From Linnemannia hyalina (Eukaryota; Mortierellomycota; Mortierellomycetes; Mortierellales; Mortierellaceae): DNA of 64,000 nt. The stretch is taken from positions 1 to 64,000 of the forward strand of contig JAHRHY010000023.1 in NCBI GenBank assembly GCA_019671135.1, given 5' to 3'. Below are positions 1 through 10,830 of the stretch, one piece after another. Made by a program: the position numbers and the translations under genes. The notes beneath the pieces were generated by a model that was not told the DNA's origin, searched no databases, and saw only the letters and a program-made list of their open reading frames with translations. Position 1 is the first letter of the stretch. Every line of letters begins with the position of its first letter.

Positions 1-1060
1 TTTCGCTGGATACGAAACAGAAACCATTGGCATCACATCTGCAAAAAAAAAAAATACAGGGTCAGTTCAAGAGGGCTTCCATTGGCTGGAAGCTCTTGTG
101 TCGAGTAGATCGTTTTGTTTTCTACTAACCTCCGTTTTTTCAATCAGCGTCAATGGCTACTTCTGCTAATTGGAAACTCGATGATGATATTTGCATGTAG
201 GAAGGGTATGTGTTTCACCTAGTTCCTCCAATATTTTTTTTCCTTGACTCAGACAGCCCATGGGAGGAAAGAGAAGAGAGAAGCCGAAAAGCCTGTCGAG
301 AAGTTACTCAGGCTTTGGAACAGATACCATACATAGATTGGGGGTTCCTGATCCTGATCTCCCAAACTATCAATCGCCTCTTTGCCTTCCATCGCCTCTT
401 TGCCTACCATCGCCTCTTCGCCTTCCGTTACATCCTTTCTCCATAAAGAATGAACCGGAGACAACCAGCATTGTTAGTCAAGGGCCATGGAGAGGGACCA
501 TAGGTGGGACCCCCGGCCGGGGCCTTCCTTCATTGTACACCAATACTGTAGTGCACAAACAAAAAAAATCCGTGAAACAGAACCTCATGCGCTCTTGTCT
601 TGATGGCCCATGCGGAAAAATTTACAAACAAAAATAAAAGATGTGATGTGTGATACCTTTTTGTCTGAGATGACTGGCATGGTCAACGTTGGCACCCATT
701 TTTTTTGTCCACAGGGAATATTTCTTCCTCTCCTGACGTTGCGAGAACCCTCTTGAGTCATCAAGTACTCGTCCTTATTTGCAACTCAAAAAGTGTATAA
801 ATCAAAGGAAAGGGGCGAAAGGAACAAAGATAATTGTACCATATGGAAAAATAGTTGGACGTTTAGCCGGTAAAACCGTAACCCATTTCCCTTTAGCCTT
901 TTTTTATTCTCTCACTTACTCTCCTTTTCTCTAGCCCTTTTGGTGGCAGTTGCATAGCAATGCCAAAGCTGCCCTAGAATTACGAAAAGGGCCTACAATG
1001 AAAAAATAAGGGTTACCTTTATTCCAAAAGCACCATCAAAAGCAAGAACCCTCCTTCGAC
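1..1060. other. Left-edge spacer, no convincing gene
   Basis: I see no supported gene here. The first 45 bases can be read on the plus strand as FAGYETETIGITSA, which resembles the AGxET motif of a cytochrome P450 I-helix, but the frame runs into an A tract and then a stop, so it could be the end of a gene lying outside the window, a remnant, or chance. Open frames around 210-640 are low in information and include a short tandem repeat. The 640-1060 stretch is AT- and pyrimidine-rich and holds the 3' flank of the Serinc gene. Confidence 0.4.
373..426. repeat. 18-bp tandem repeat, three copies
   Basis: Three head-to-tail copies of an 18-bp unit beginning ATCGCCTCTTTGCC, with one or two differences per copy. 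18 bp keeps the reading frame, but the surrounding frames do not look like a conserved protein. Confidence 0.75.
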
Positions 1061-3094
1061 CTAATAGTCCAAGAACCGGTCAGGGAAGATAACAGGGGCC
1101 AAGAGGGAGAATGCATAGAGGCCATAGCAGATCCAAGACGAGATGACCTTGACCCAGACTGCAGGCCAACTCTGACCAATCAGAATGAGATTGTCGCTTC
1201 TGCCGTCAACTTCTTGGAAGTTGTTCCAGTTGGTGAGGACCATCGAGATGTACATCGCTGCAAGGGCGAAGACGAGATGGAAGAATGTATAGTTGTACTG
1301 GCATCCAAATTTTTCGTCGTCCTTGGAGTCGTACTCCTCGTCATCATCGTCATCTGCATCATCCAACGCAGACACAGGAAGCGCACTATGTCATAAACGT
1401 TATACAAGTCAGTATTAATGAGAACAAATGGGGTTTAAGAAAGGTAAGAAAAAAAAAAAGGTCATGGAGGAGAGACTCTTACCCGCTCTCGACGGCGGCG
1501 AGCAGGGCATCGGAGCGACGCATGGAGGATCCAGTAGGCTGGTTGTTGACGAGGGGTACTGCAGAGTCCGAGTTGAGAGGCGCGTAGTCGCCACTGTTGA
1601 TCATGGCTTTTCCTCCCTGAGTCGCAGCCCTGGAGGTTGAGTAAGCAACGGCAAGGAAAGTAAATATAGCTCCCATAAGAACTGAGGTCGTCCTGGTGCC
1701 CCTGGCCTTGCTCAATGGGTTACAATTAGTACCCTCATCCGGCTCATTTGCAACCGCGCTGAGGACCAAGTACGCACAATAGATGACCACCATCGACGAC
1801 TGTGCGAGTCCAGATCGAGGGTTCGCCTCCTGAACAGCCGGCAAGACCCCAATCACTGTCACAGCCACTCCCAAGACAAGGTTAAAGGTGATCCAGAAGA
1901 TGTTCATGTTGCAACCGTCGCTGGCGAAATACCCGTACATCACCCCTGTCAAGACGATGGCTCCCAAGTACATGATCAACGTTGATCCAACAAGAATGAA
2001 CTGCCACTTGTTGGTGTCGCTCTGTTCCCATTTGTCCATACAGGTCTCGCTCCATGTGTGGGCAAAGTCGACGAGGAGGATGAGTCCAAAGAGGATAAAG
2101 ATTCCTGCGCCAATCAGTGCCACATAGTTGCCGTAGAACACAAAGAACCCTGTAGGAATAAAGAACGAGGCCACCACCAGTGCCATCCAGACTAATACTT
2201 TAGGACCCCACCATCTAAAGGCACACGAAGAATATATGATGGGTCAATAAGATGGTGTATCGCAAGTAAAAATCAGAATGTAGGGCAAGTGTGGGATGCA
2301 AGCCTATATCCACCCCCTTAAGTTTTTTGTCGTCGTCGTCTATTGATTGCATTGCTCTTTGGTTTGTACTTACCCATTCTGAACTGCCGCCCTTTTTGAC
2401 CGTGAATCATGCACGCCAACCAACAGTGCGCCAAGAATAAAGTGAAAGAGGGCCAAAGCAAATCCAACACGCTGAACCTATTATTTGTATTGAGCCAAAG
2501 CACGTTGTAAGATGTCCCTTCTTGCTTTCCAAGTCCCTCGTCATGGTCCTAAAGGCAAGCATGAAACCAGGGTGCACATACCCCAAAGGCTCCATAGCAG
2601 GAGTTGTCCTCGCAGTTGAGTTTTAGGTATCCGTGCGTGATACCCTCGAGTTGTTTTGAAGCCCATTCTGAAAGCAGGATCCATGCGAACTACATTCGAA
2701 GAGGACACCAAAGTTAGTGTGGTTCTTGGAAGGGGCAAGTCAAGCAGCAATAAGCGAGATGTAATAATGGTGCGGGCTGAGTAGGAGGACGACGAGGCAT
2801 AACCTACCAATGAGTTGACAAGCATTATCAACTATAGTGAAAAAAACGAAGGAAGCGTCAGTAGGCAATAAAGATACACAACAGCGTCTATATATATGAG
2901 TGTATGTATGTTTTGTCGTTTGCTACGTAGCTGAAGAGAGAACTTACGGCGTATCCGACGCGGGTGGCGATGGAGTTGTTGCAGTTGCATGAGCGGCATG
3001 CAAGGGAACAAGCAGCGGCGGAGAAGCATGAGGCGAGGATGGAGCCCAGACTGCCAAGGGCAGGCAAGGCGACACAACTCAAGACTGCTCCCAT
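1061..3094 (-). CDS. Serinc/TMS1 family multipass membrane protein
   Basis: Serine-incorporator (Serinc/TMS1) family protein of the endomembrane and plasma membrane; the family is linked to lipid handling. Six exons: 3094-2948, 2831-2808 (only 24 bp), 2689-2582, 2477-2374, 2214-1483 and 1385-1061. They sum to 1,440 bp, 479 residues, the usual family size, with all phases closing. The N-terminus MGAVLSC and the following cysteine-rich segment (CNCNNSIATRVGYA) are family hallmarks, as is NGWWGPKVLVW across the exon 4/5 junction. About ten hydrophobic helices alternate with short loops. An acidic stretch (DDADDDDDEEYDSKDDEKF) precedes the last two membrane segments, which end in FLDY. The ATG was chosen because MGAV is conserved at the start of the family. 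The product of serine-lipid incorporation is debated in the field, so only the family call is firm. Confidence 0.93.
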
Positions 3095-4559
3095 ATGAGT
3101 CAAAGTTGTTCTTGTTGGCTGGAGAGAGAAAGTGTGTGTTTTGGTGGCGCTCAGAGGTGTGAGAGGAGAGAAAGAGAAAGACGGATGAGGTGTTGTAGTT
3201 GGTGGCGTTTGAATGAGAGAAGTGAAAGACGATGAACGTTTGGGTGAACAACAAAAGAGACCCTTGACTTGGCGGGTAAAGAGAAACAGTGCGGACAATG
3301 GCAGAGTTAGATCACGTGACTAATTAATGATCACTGGTCAAGCAACATTTCTTTCAAGTTTCAACCCCTTCGATCATCGACCCCTTTATCGCCTTTTACC
3401 CTTCTCTTCTTTCTGCTTTATCCACTAACGGTCTCGCGGCTTCGCCAGGATGTACATAAAGGATGTAAGAGTGAAATTGGTACGAAGAGGAAGAAAAAGG
3501 ACCTCTGCAACACGTCGTGTTCCTTTATTGATCACGACGCGTTCAAAAAAAAAAAGAACAGGATGTTGTTCAAGATGATCGATGCTTGTCCACTTCTTTT
3601 TCCTCTTGCTATGAATCAATATCATTCAAACCACGACACAACCATGGGCAGGACCTCTCTCGCCATACAGCGCTGTAGCAATGAACAAAGGAAGATGAAT
3701 GGTGATGAATAGCATGACCTGCTAACTAAAATATACTTCTCTGTTTCTATGCTCCCTTCCTTGCGTTCCTTTTCTAAGGGTTTTCGATGGATATACTCTT
3801 TGCCCTCTTCTTTCACCCCATTTTTTTTCTCCTTTGCCAGCTCCATCCGCCTTTAATCATTTTTATGTAAAGATCCAGGCGCTCTGCTTGTGTTTGAATG
3901 TTGTGTGTTCCCCACAACTCAGTAAAACCTAGCGCTCTATATGTTTTTAAAAGCTGTTTATCTCTCACAATCCTGTACAAGCCTGGAGCTCATTAAGATG
4001 TACTTCGCCCTTGTCCACAAGTGAAAAAAGAAAGAGAAGATAAGATAATACTCCTTCGCCACCGCACACACACATTGAAAGCCGTTGTTGGCCCAAGACG
4101 ACAAACAACAAGGTCCTCATATCCCTCTCGGACAAATAAACGAGGTAAGCAGTTTTTCGCTGCCACTTCTGGATACTTCGAGGCAACGTCGTTTTTTTCT
4201 CCTTTGATCAAAAGTGAAAAGTGAGGGTAAGAAGGAGGTGAAAACCCAGAGAGATTGTGAGAGAATTGAGACAGTGAAAGAGAAGGAAGAGAAAGGGAAG
4301 TACTCACCCTTAAGAAATTGATAGCCAAGCAAATTCTCATAAGGTTGCTCGCAGAAGGGAAAAAGGCGCTGTCTCTACCCTGGTGAAGGCAATTGCACCG
4401 AAGAGAGAAATCGACGGGCTTAGGTTTTTTATTGTCTATTTCATCCAAAATTTAGGATGTTTTGGTTAATCTGAGGTTTACTGATAGCAGACTCCGTAGC
4501 AAATCATAAATGGGAAACAAGCAGATGGGAACTTACATAAATCTAGCTAGGCTAGCTCA
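3095..4559. other. Spacer between Serinc gene and Fanzor stop; possible omega-RNA zone
   Basis: The 3095-3400 part should contain the Serinc promoter. The rest shows no protein gene: a 151-codon minus-strand frame at 3993-4448 begins with TTG and is low-complexity. Because guide RNAs of TnpB and Fanzor nucleases arise from sequence overlapping or following the 3' end of the nuclease gene, roughly 4200-4560 on the minus strand is the place to look for one. I see no diagnostic RNA fold beyond a small palindrome at 4545-4557. The left end of the transposon must lie somewhere here, but I cannot fix it. Confidence 0.4.
4545..4557. repeat. 13-nt perfect palindrome just 3' of the Fanzor stop
   Basis: AGCTAG and CTAGCT arms flank one central base, three bases past the Fanzor stop codon. 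It could form a minimal hairpin or be a protein-binding site; its short length means chance cannot be excluded. Confidence 0.5.
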
Positions 4560-7500
4560 TCAGCAGCGTCGCGGGAAGCCATTGTTGTCAATGGGTCCGT
4601 TGTCGAAGTGCTCGATGTTTTGTTGTGTTCCAGTAGCGAGAGACTGGGGTTCTGAAGGGGTGGCGCCCTCTGGACGCGTTGATCTCCTGTAGGGAGGAAG
4701 TGGCTGTCTGTTGTCGCTCATGATTGTCGTGAATCCCGCAAGTGCAATGTTGACACATGCATTGCTGTCCCTGCCTCGACGTGCATAACCGGCGCGGACA
4801 CTCTCACAGTTGGGGTTTTCGCACTGAACCGCACCGTTGATTGTGACCAGCTTCTCGACTCCGTTGACAAGTCTCAGTTCCTTGACGAGGCGTAGAATCG
4901 CAAAACAAAACGGACAGACTTTGCTTGTCATGTTTTCATCGGTCATCAGTACAGGGACGGAGAGGGCATGTTGCTCAACGACCTTTTTTCCGCCGTACTT
5001 TAGATGACCGCCAATGCGACTCCCGGTTCCGATTCCTGCCGTCCCGACGAACATGATAGGGATGATGGGCAACGCATCTCTGGGGCATTCCTGTGGATAG
5101 GTGAGTGCCCTTCCAACGCGGATTGGGAGGTGGTGTCTACCACACTTGCAACACCCATCGATAGAGTCGACTGTGTTGACTGATGCTGGTTGGGTCTGTC
5201 CTGTTCCTATCAAGAAAACAAAAATAAAAGTACGTTTTAGTTATTTGAATGCCCATTGGAGTTAACAACAAGGAATCAATGCACTCCGATTCTTAAATCC
5301 ATAAACTTACCTCTGGAAAAATCCTGCATTTTCCGTCGTTCGTCGGCTGCGATCGTCTGCCATGCTCGCTGCAGTTGAAGATCCTTGTGGTGGGTTTGTT
5401 TCACTAAGCTTTTGCTGCCCTCGAAGTTGCGAAGGGGTTGTGTAGCTGATCGTCGGGTCACCTGTGCAGAGTCAACTTCACTGATAGTCTGCGCCTTCAA
5501 AACGGAGTTTTCTCCTATCTCCTTGTGAAGCTCCGAAATCCTCTGATTTTCCGGCTGTCGAAGCAAACGCTCCCTTGTTCGAGTCGCCCTACCTACTCCA
5601 CCGACTTCTTTGACCTGTTTTGCGGTGATGCGGTTGGACTTGGCAAAACGCATGTCCTCGATCGTTGCCTTCCGGGATAAAGAGCCAGTTATCGTTATGG
5701 CGTTCCGAGTCCGTTCTGGAAGAGATGACGCTTTCGATTCTGAATGCAGAGAGGGCTGGGTGTCCGTGCCATCAATGTCCATGTCCACAGCATCAGCGTG
5801 AGAGGTGGGCGGCTCTGAAGCCCCGTCGTCGTTGCCGGTGTGGTGAGTATCGGGATGACCTATAACGTCAAATGAAACGCCGTAGGAAATTATTGCATGA
5901 AGACACGATCTTGATATGATAGAGCGACAGTAGTAAAGCAGAAAAGAAAACATACCATGGAGAATATAGTATCGGTTTGATAAAGATTCCAGAGTTGACC
6001 ACAAGGAGGGGACAGTCTCAGACATAGTCACCAATCCTCTGTCAGTGCCTGGTACAGGTAGTTGTCGGTCCTTGTCTTCAATTTCTAACAGTAGCTGCTT
6101 GATGGAGGTTGTCTGAACAAAGTCTTGCATCCCAGGATGTTGAACAGTTGGGACAGACTCTGTGACAGTCGTGATGGGCAGGGGAGAAGGGTCTTCTGAT
6201 AGTGCTGTTGGGGGGGGCGGTCGCCTTGGACAACCTGTTGTAATAGTAGCGTTGCTGCTTCTTTTCCCGGATCTCAGCCTCGAGAGGAACGATCTTCTTC
6301 TTCAGGTTGTTGACGACTTTTCGTGCCTCCTGTAGGTTCTGGTAGATTCCCTTTTTGTGTCTCTGGTCGTGTCCTTCATAGTGACGAAGGGTGCGGTCCT
6401 TTTCTCTCCTGACCGTCGTGGCTGCCTTGAGGCCCTTCTTGAGGGGTTGTAGCTCTGTGACCAAACGATCCTGAACAATCTTGATCTCCTCCGACGCTTT
6501 GGCTGCAGATTGAGGGGTGTGCCCGGTTTCCAGTAGTTCCGACGTCCAGTTGATTACACCTGATGGCTTAACATGCTTCTTCTTCTTGTCTTCGTACGCA
6601 CTGTTGGTGAAGTGGCGGTTTGGTCCCGTTATCGCCCGTCGTCCCGTGATGCGTACTGTGTAAAAGTCGACGTACGTCATTCTATCATTTTACAAACAAT
6701 GCACGGTAAACTGTTATTCAATTGACTCATGATGGTCATAGATATGAATGAGGAGAGGTCATATTCAAGACCTTATGTATGCATACCTTTGTGCGAACTC
6801 AAGTCCATGTTTCGTGCAGGCATCGTCGATGATGGCCATATTGAAAAGTCCACCGAAAACATATTTGCGATGATCGGTAGACAGTCTCGCGACGGTCGAC
6901 GTGGTGATTACTCGACCACTTGGGCCCTTGATATCGAAGCGTCCTGGTGCTCGCCCGCCAAATATGTCATACACCCCTGACGCGTCCAACGGCACAGCAT
7001 GCCGATTCCCAACAGCAGGAACTGGGCAAATCCTACGGGTGAAATCCTTGTATCCCGCCGATCTCAAGATTGCATTTGCAATATACACAAACGGCCCCAA
7101 AGTCAAGACGCTCTTTGGATAGGAAGTTGACTGGGGTCCTGAGTGGGCCTTCTTAGGGGTAAACGGTCTCAGTAATGTCACTAGCCGCAAGACGGCCAAA
7201 ATCTCCTCCGTGCTGTACATCTCAGGCTCGTAGAGCTTCGCCTTGACTGTCTCTTCGGTGATGGGTATGTTCGAGTCTGGCAATTCCAGCAACCTGATAG
7301 CTACTGCTTCTAGACCTCGGAGCTTCTTTGATGTCGGCTCCTTTGGTCCTACGGTGGAGAAAAAGGAAGTGAGAGATATTAGTCAACAGTTAATACCACA
7401 AACTCAGCAAGGAGCAGCGTCCGATATTAGTTATTGGTACCTGTTGAGGAGCGTGCCACAGATTCAGACGGACCACTGCTCTGAGCCTCTGCATTAATAG

Positions 7501-10096
7501 AGCGACCGGCATCTGACTGCTCCTCCATGACCCCCATCTCGCAATCTTGATCTGCTGTGTGAGTGCAAGGCATTAAAACATCATCGCTGCTCTTGCTCGA
7601 GCCCGAAACAACCAACTCAGTATCCATATCGTCGTCTGAGTCGTCTGAGCCGTCAAACTCCGAGTCCGTCTCGTAGTCGTCGCTTTGGGTGAGTCCACGT
7701 GACTTGTTCTGCTCCTTGACTCCTGGCCGCCGCTCTTGATGGATGTCAATGAGCCCGAAAATCTTGTTGATGCGCTCCTCGTCTCGACTAGTATCAAATG
7801 CGTGATCAAGTTGATTGAATAGGTCCTGGTTTCGCCTTTTCCAGTTCCTCAGGGACTCTCGACGCTTTTGGCTTGCCGATGCCGACGCCTCCTTCATCTC
7901 CTCGGCCTTCTTGATAGCACGCTTCCGCTTTTGGATGCGGTGTTTCTCCTCGCTCTGGGGTCGTAGATTGAGTCGGAGAACATTGTGCACCACGTACCGT
8001 CTCAACCTCTCGTAAATGTCTCCAGACCATATCATCTTGATGTTCGTAGCGTACTCTCGCATGAGTGTGGCCGTCAAGCCCCCCAGGCTTTCCTTCGATG
8101 AGTCCTCTGACTGGTATCCGACCTCGACATTGGCATCAGCAGCAGCATAGGCATCATCCACAGCGCCGGAACCAGAGGCTTGAGACAAGCTTGGAATGAT
8201 CTTGAAGGGGTTGGATGAGGGTGAGTCAGGATGCCTTGAATCATCCCAGGCTTGTGGTACCAGCTTCCCGCTATAGATGCTTTCAAGCACTGTATCCCAC
8301 AAGGGGTGGGTGGTAGTCTTGGGGGTCTTCCTCGCACGTCTCAATTCTGGAATCCGAACTCCAAGGTACTGCAAATAATCCTGGGATAGCAAGGTTGCCG
8401 GATCCTTCACTCGGGGCTTCAACTCCGTAGCATCGGATACAATCTGTTGCCACTCCGGAGTAATGACTCCCGCTTCCACGATCGGGTTCTCCTTGAAGTA
8501 GTCGTCCCTGATATCAAAGGATGGCGGGAATATGTCAGCTAGGTTAAGCTGTATGCTTCCTTGGATGCCACCGCGACAGATCTAGAAAGTAAACACGGTC
8601 GTGATAACATATAATATTAGTTAACTTGAAATAAATATGTCCTTGCGCGACCACAACCAAGACAGAGAATGTTGAAAACATACCCATAGTGTTGTCTTGT
8701 ACGCTCCCATGGCAACGGATTCCATAAAGTCAGACACCTCACCCTGTACGTCGTTTAGCCTCTTGGTGATGTAATCTTGATCCTTCGTGGGGAGATCCGT
8801 CCTGAGCAGCTTCGCAAGAGGTAGGGTAATAGTGCGAATGCTGTTGTCATCCTGGGCGTCGATGTCCGATGGGGTTGGGGCGATAGTTGTTGAGTTTGCT
8901 GAAGCAACGGTAGGATCAGATATGTGGTCCTGTTCCTCGATCCATGCCATGTCAAAGTGTCTTGATAAGGCCGCCTTATATGTCGCTAGAGCTCGTCCAG
9001 TAACGGTCTGAGGTTCTCCAATAGGGTGGGTAATCATCATCGATGCGTGATGGTTGGTAAAGTCCTCTTCGTCGTTGATGCCGCAGTGTTGGCGAACGCG
9101 TCGAGCAGTTTCATTCATGACTCCCCGAGGCGTTCTTACACGTTTCTCTTCCGCTTGCTTTGCATCAATATGTGCCTTCTCCAATGCTTCCCTCGGATCT
9201 GCCTCCTTCTTTGCACGCTTCTTCGCCGTGCGGCACTGATCGGCCGCCTCCTTCTTGACTCGGGCCTCACTAAATGATTTTTTTTTAAAAATATCAAAGA
9301 CAATCAATAAAGAAGTAAAAATCAAACAAAAAAAGTCTAAAAATCATTCACATAGTAGACATCAAAACACACCATTCCTCCTTGTAGATGGTCTCTAGTG
9401 CGACCCTGTCGATCTCGCATCCTTCTCTCTGCTGGCGCGGTCGTTTGGCGGTTCGGAATGTCGCGGCAGGTCCTGGTGGAAGTGGTAGAGACGGGGGTGT
9501 TGGTGGCCGTAGATCAATGAAAAGATCGTCCTGTTCCGTACGAGTTGGTCCGAGTACATTGTAGTCCGAGTATCCCAGAATTGACGATGCATCATGAAGA
9601 ATACCGACAACTCCTTTTGGATAGGGATGGGTGATGACAATGGGGCGGGCGGCGGTGTCAAACAGGAATATGTTGATGTGCAATAGTGCTGAGATGTAGC
9701 GAAGAAGAAAGCTTGAAGGTGGAATGGGATATGTGATGGTGTTTTCCTGGTTCCTCCAAAGCACCAAAAATCCGGTCTCGTTCCTCTCACCACGCTCCGG
9801 TGTCCATGAGCCATCCAAGATCGCAATGATAAGCCGTGCAAGAGAGGGTGTTGTGCTGAAATTTAATGCCAAGTGGTGCTTGTTGATAAAGCGAAAGGCG
9901 ACGGACGCTTGACCCTGTGCTATGGGTTGGGCCTCTGAAGCAATAAAAGCTCCTCCTAGTCGCTGATATAGATCCCCATTGAATCCCTCGTGCAGGATTT
10001 GTTCTGCAGCCTCGTTAACGAACTTCCAGTCCGGCATAAAGGAGTGCATCTGCTTCGTAGTAGTTAAAACAGAACGGAACAATATGTTGTGAGTAC

Positions 10097-10139
<43 letters not shown>

Positions 10140-10199
10140 AACGCAAGGTGATGAACGTTCATGAACTGTTTTACGTACTCCAGGGCTGTTGTCGCTCAT
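4560..10199 (-). CDS. Giant Fanzor (eukaryotic TnpB-like) nuclease, eight exons, one frameshift
   Basis: Predicted RNA-guided DNA endonuclease of the Fanzor/TnpB family. Exons: 10199-10179, 10049-9373, 9269-8684, 8581-7441, 7348-6787, 6681-5956, 5859-5311 and 5206-4560. They total 4,909 bp, exactly one base over a whole number of codons. The extra base maps to a run of eight C (6210-6217), after which the frame continues open to the stop. Corrected length is about 1,635 residues, far above most Fanzors. Near the C-terminus lie RuvC-I (PGTDRG, D~1209), a segment GTAGIGTGSRIGGH, the alternative RuvC-II glutamate in TDENMTSKVC (E~1511), a zinc ribbon (C1518, C1521, C1549, C1554) and RuvC-III GRDSNACVNI (D~1567). 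Residues ~790-1150 include basic helical and coiled-coil stretches; 560-690 are acidic. The first ~500 residues match nothing I recognise. The first intron is in frame and holds a CT repeat, so its removal is inferred. The C-terminal family call is strong; a single gene for all eight exons is likely. Confidence 0.85.
6210..6217 (-). other. C8 homopolymer where the Fanzor reading frame breaks
   Basis: Upstream of this run the coding frame uses codons starting at positions with remainder 2 modulo 3; downstream the conserved frame leading to RuvC-I has remainder 1. Seven C would restore one open frame. No good intron spans the point. It may be a true disabling mutation, a homopolymer read error, or a slippery site. 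Confidence 0.7.
10101..10135. repeat. CT dinucleotide microsatellite in Fanzor intron 1
   Basis: Uninterrupted TC repeat of about 17 units. If the intron were retained it would encode an RE dipeptide repeat, which argues that it is spliced out. Confidence 0.9.
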
Positions 10200-10830
10200 G
10201 ACGGATGTCGTCGTCTTTGCAAAGAGAGTGTGCTGGTGGTGGTGGTGTTATCGTTCGTGTGTCACGTTGGGAAAGTGAACAGAAAAGGTTGAGTGGGAAG
10301 AGGAATGTGTGGAATTGTGGGGGTTATCCACATAAGGTTGGTTTATAAAAGTCACGTGACACATATGGGTTTATCCCCGTCGGCATAGGCACGGTTTTAA
10401 ACCGATAGGCAGCCTTGCATAATTATTTTTTTTCTGGCGGAATCATCCACATGGGACGCATGCATGTCACTCCATTCTTCCCTCTTTCTCCACTCCACAT
10501 CGCCACATTAGCCTCATTCAGACAAGCCCACACCCCAATCTTCCCTCTTTCTCACTTCACATCGCCACATTAGCCTGATTCAAACAAGCCCACACCCCAA
10601 TACACATTACACACACCCCCCCCCCCCCAATACCCGACTAATTAATGACACGGGTAAGCTAAAGAGGTATTTGCACAATTGGGGCGATATGTCCTGTACC
10701 TGATTGGCATCCACCATACCACCATACTTACTATTTCGTTCTATTGTTTTATTGTTTCGCGTTAAACAAGTCGTGCAGCTTTTCTGTTAAAGGCAAAGCC
10801 ATAGCACGAAACAAACGGCAGCAGACGAGC
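10200..10830. promoter_or_regulatory. Divergent promoter region of the Fanzor and recombinase genes
   Basis: This 631-bp gap separates the two start codons and must drive both genes of the element. It contains TCACGTGA (an E-box-type palindrome) near 10350, the near-palindrome CGGTTTTAAACCG near 10393, a 62-63 bp tandem duplication at 10477-10601, and a C tract near 10615-10628. GGTTTATA and CACATATG motifs also appear here and again past the recombinase stop near 14290. No transcription start can be placed by eye. Confidence 0.55.
10477..10601. repeat. 62-63 bp direct tandem repeat, two copies
   Basis: Copies at 10477-10539 and 10540-10601 both begin CTTCCCTCTTTCTC and both contain CACATCGCCACATTAGCCT and AAGCCCACACCCCAAT, with about six differences. 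It lies within the divergent promoter and could be a duplicated binding region for the recombinase or for transcription factors. Confidence 0.9.

Noticed and set aside
3993..4448. 151-codon minus-strand frame between Serinc and the Fanzor
   Set aside because: Begins with TTG, low-complexity, no family resemblance; a donor-like GGTGAGT inside leads nowhere convincing.
9348..10049. OTU-protease-like domain at the Fanzor N-terminus
   Set aside because: Only a vague resemblance (ALLHINIFLFD); no DGxC catalytic motif is present, so no domain is claimed.
3318..10648. GACTAATTAATGA shared at 3318-3330 and 10636-10648, considered as a transposon end repeat
   Set aside because: A 13-bp AT-rich match in this much sequence is expected by chance, and the second copy lies inside the element.
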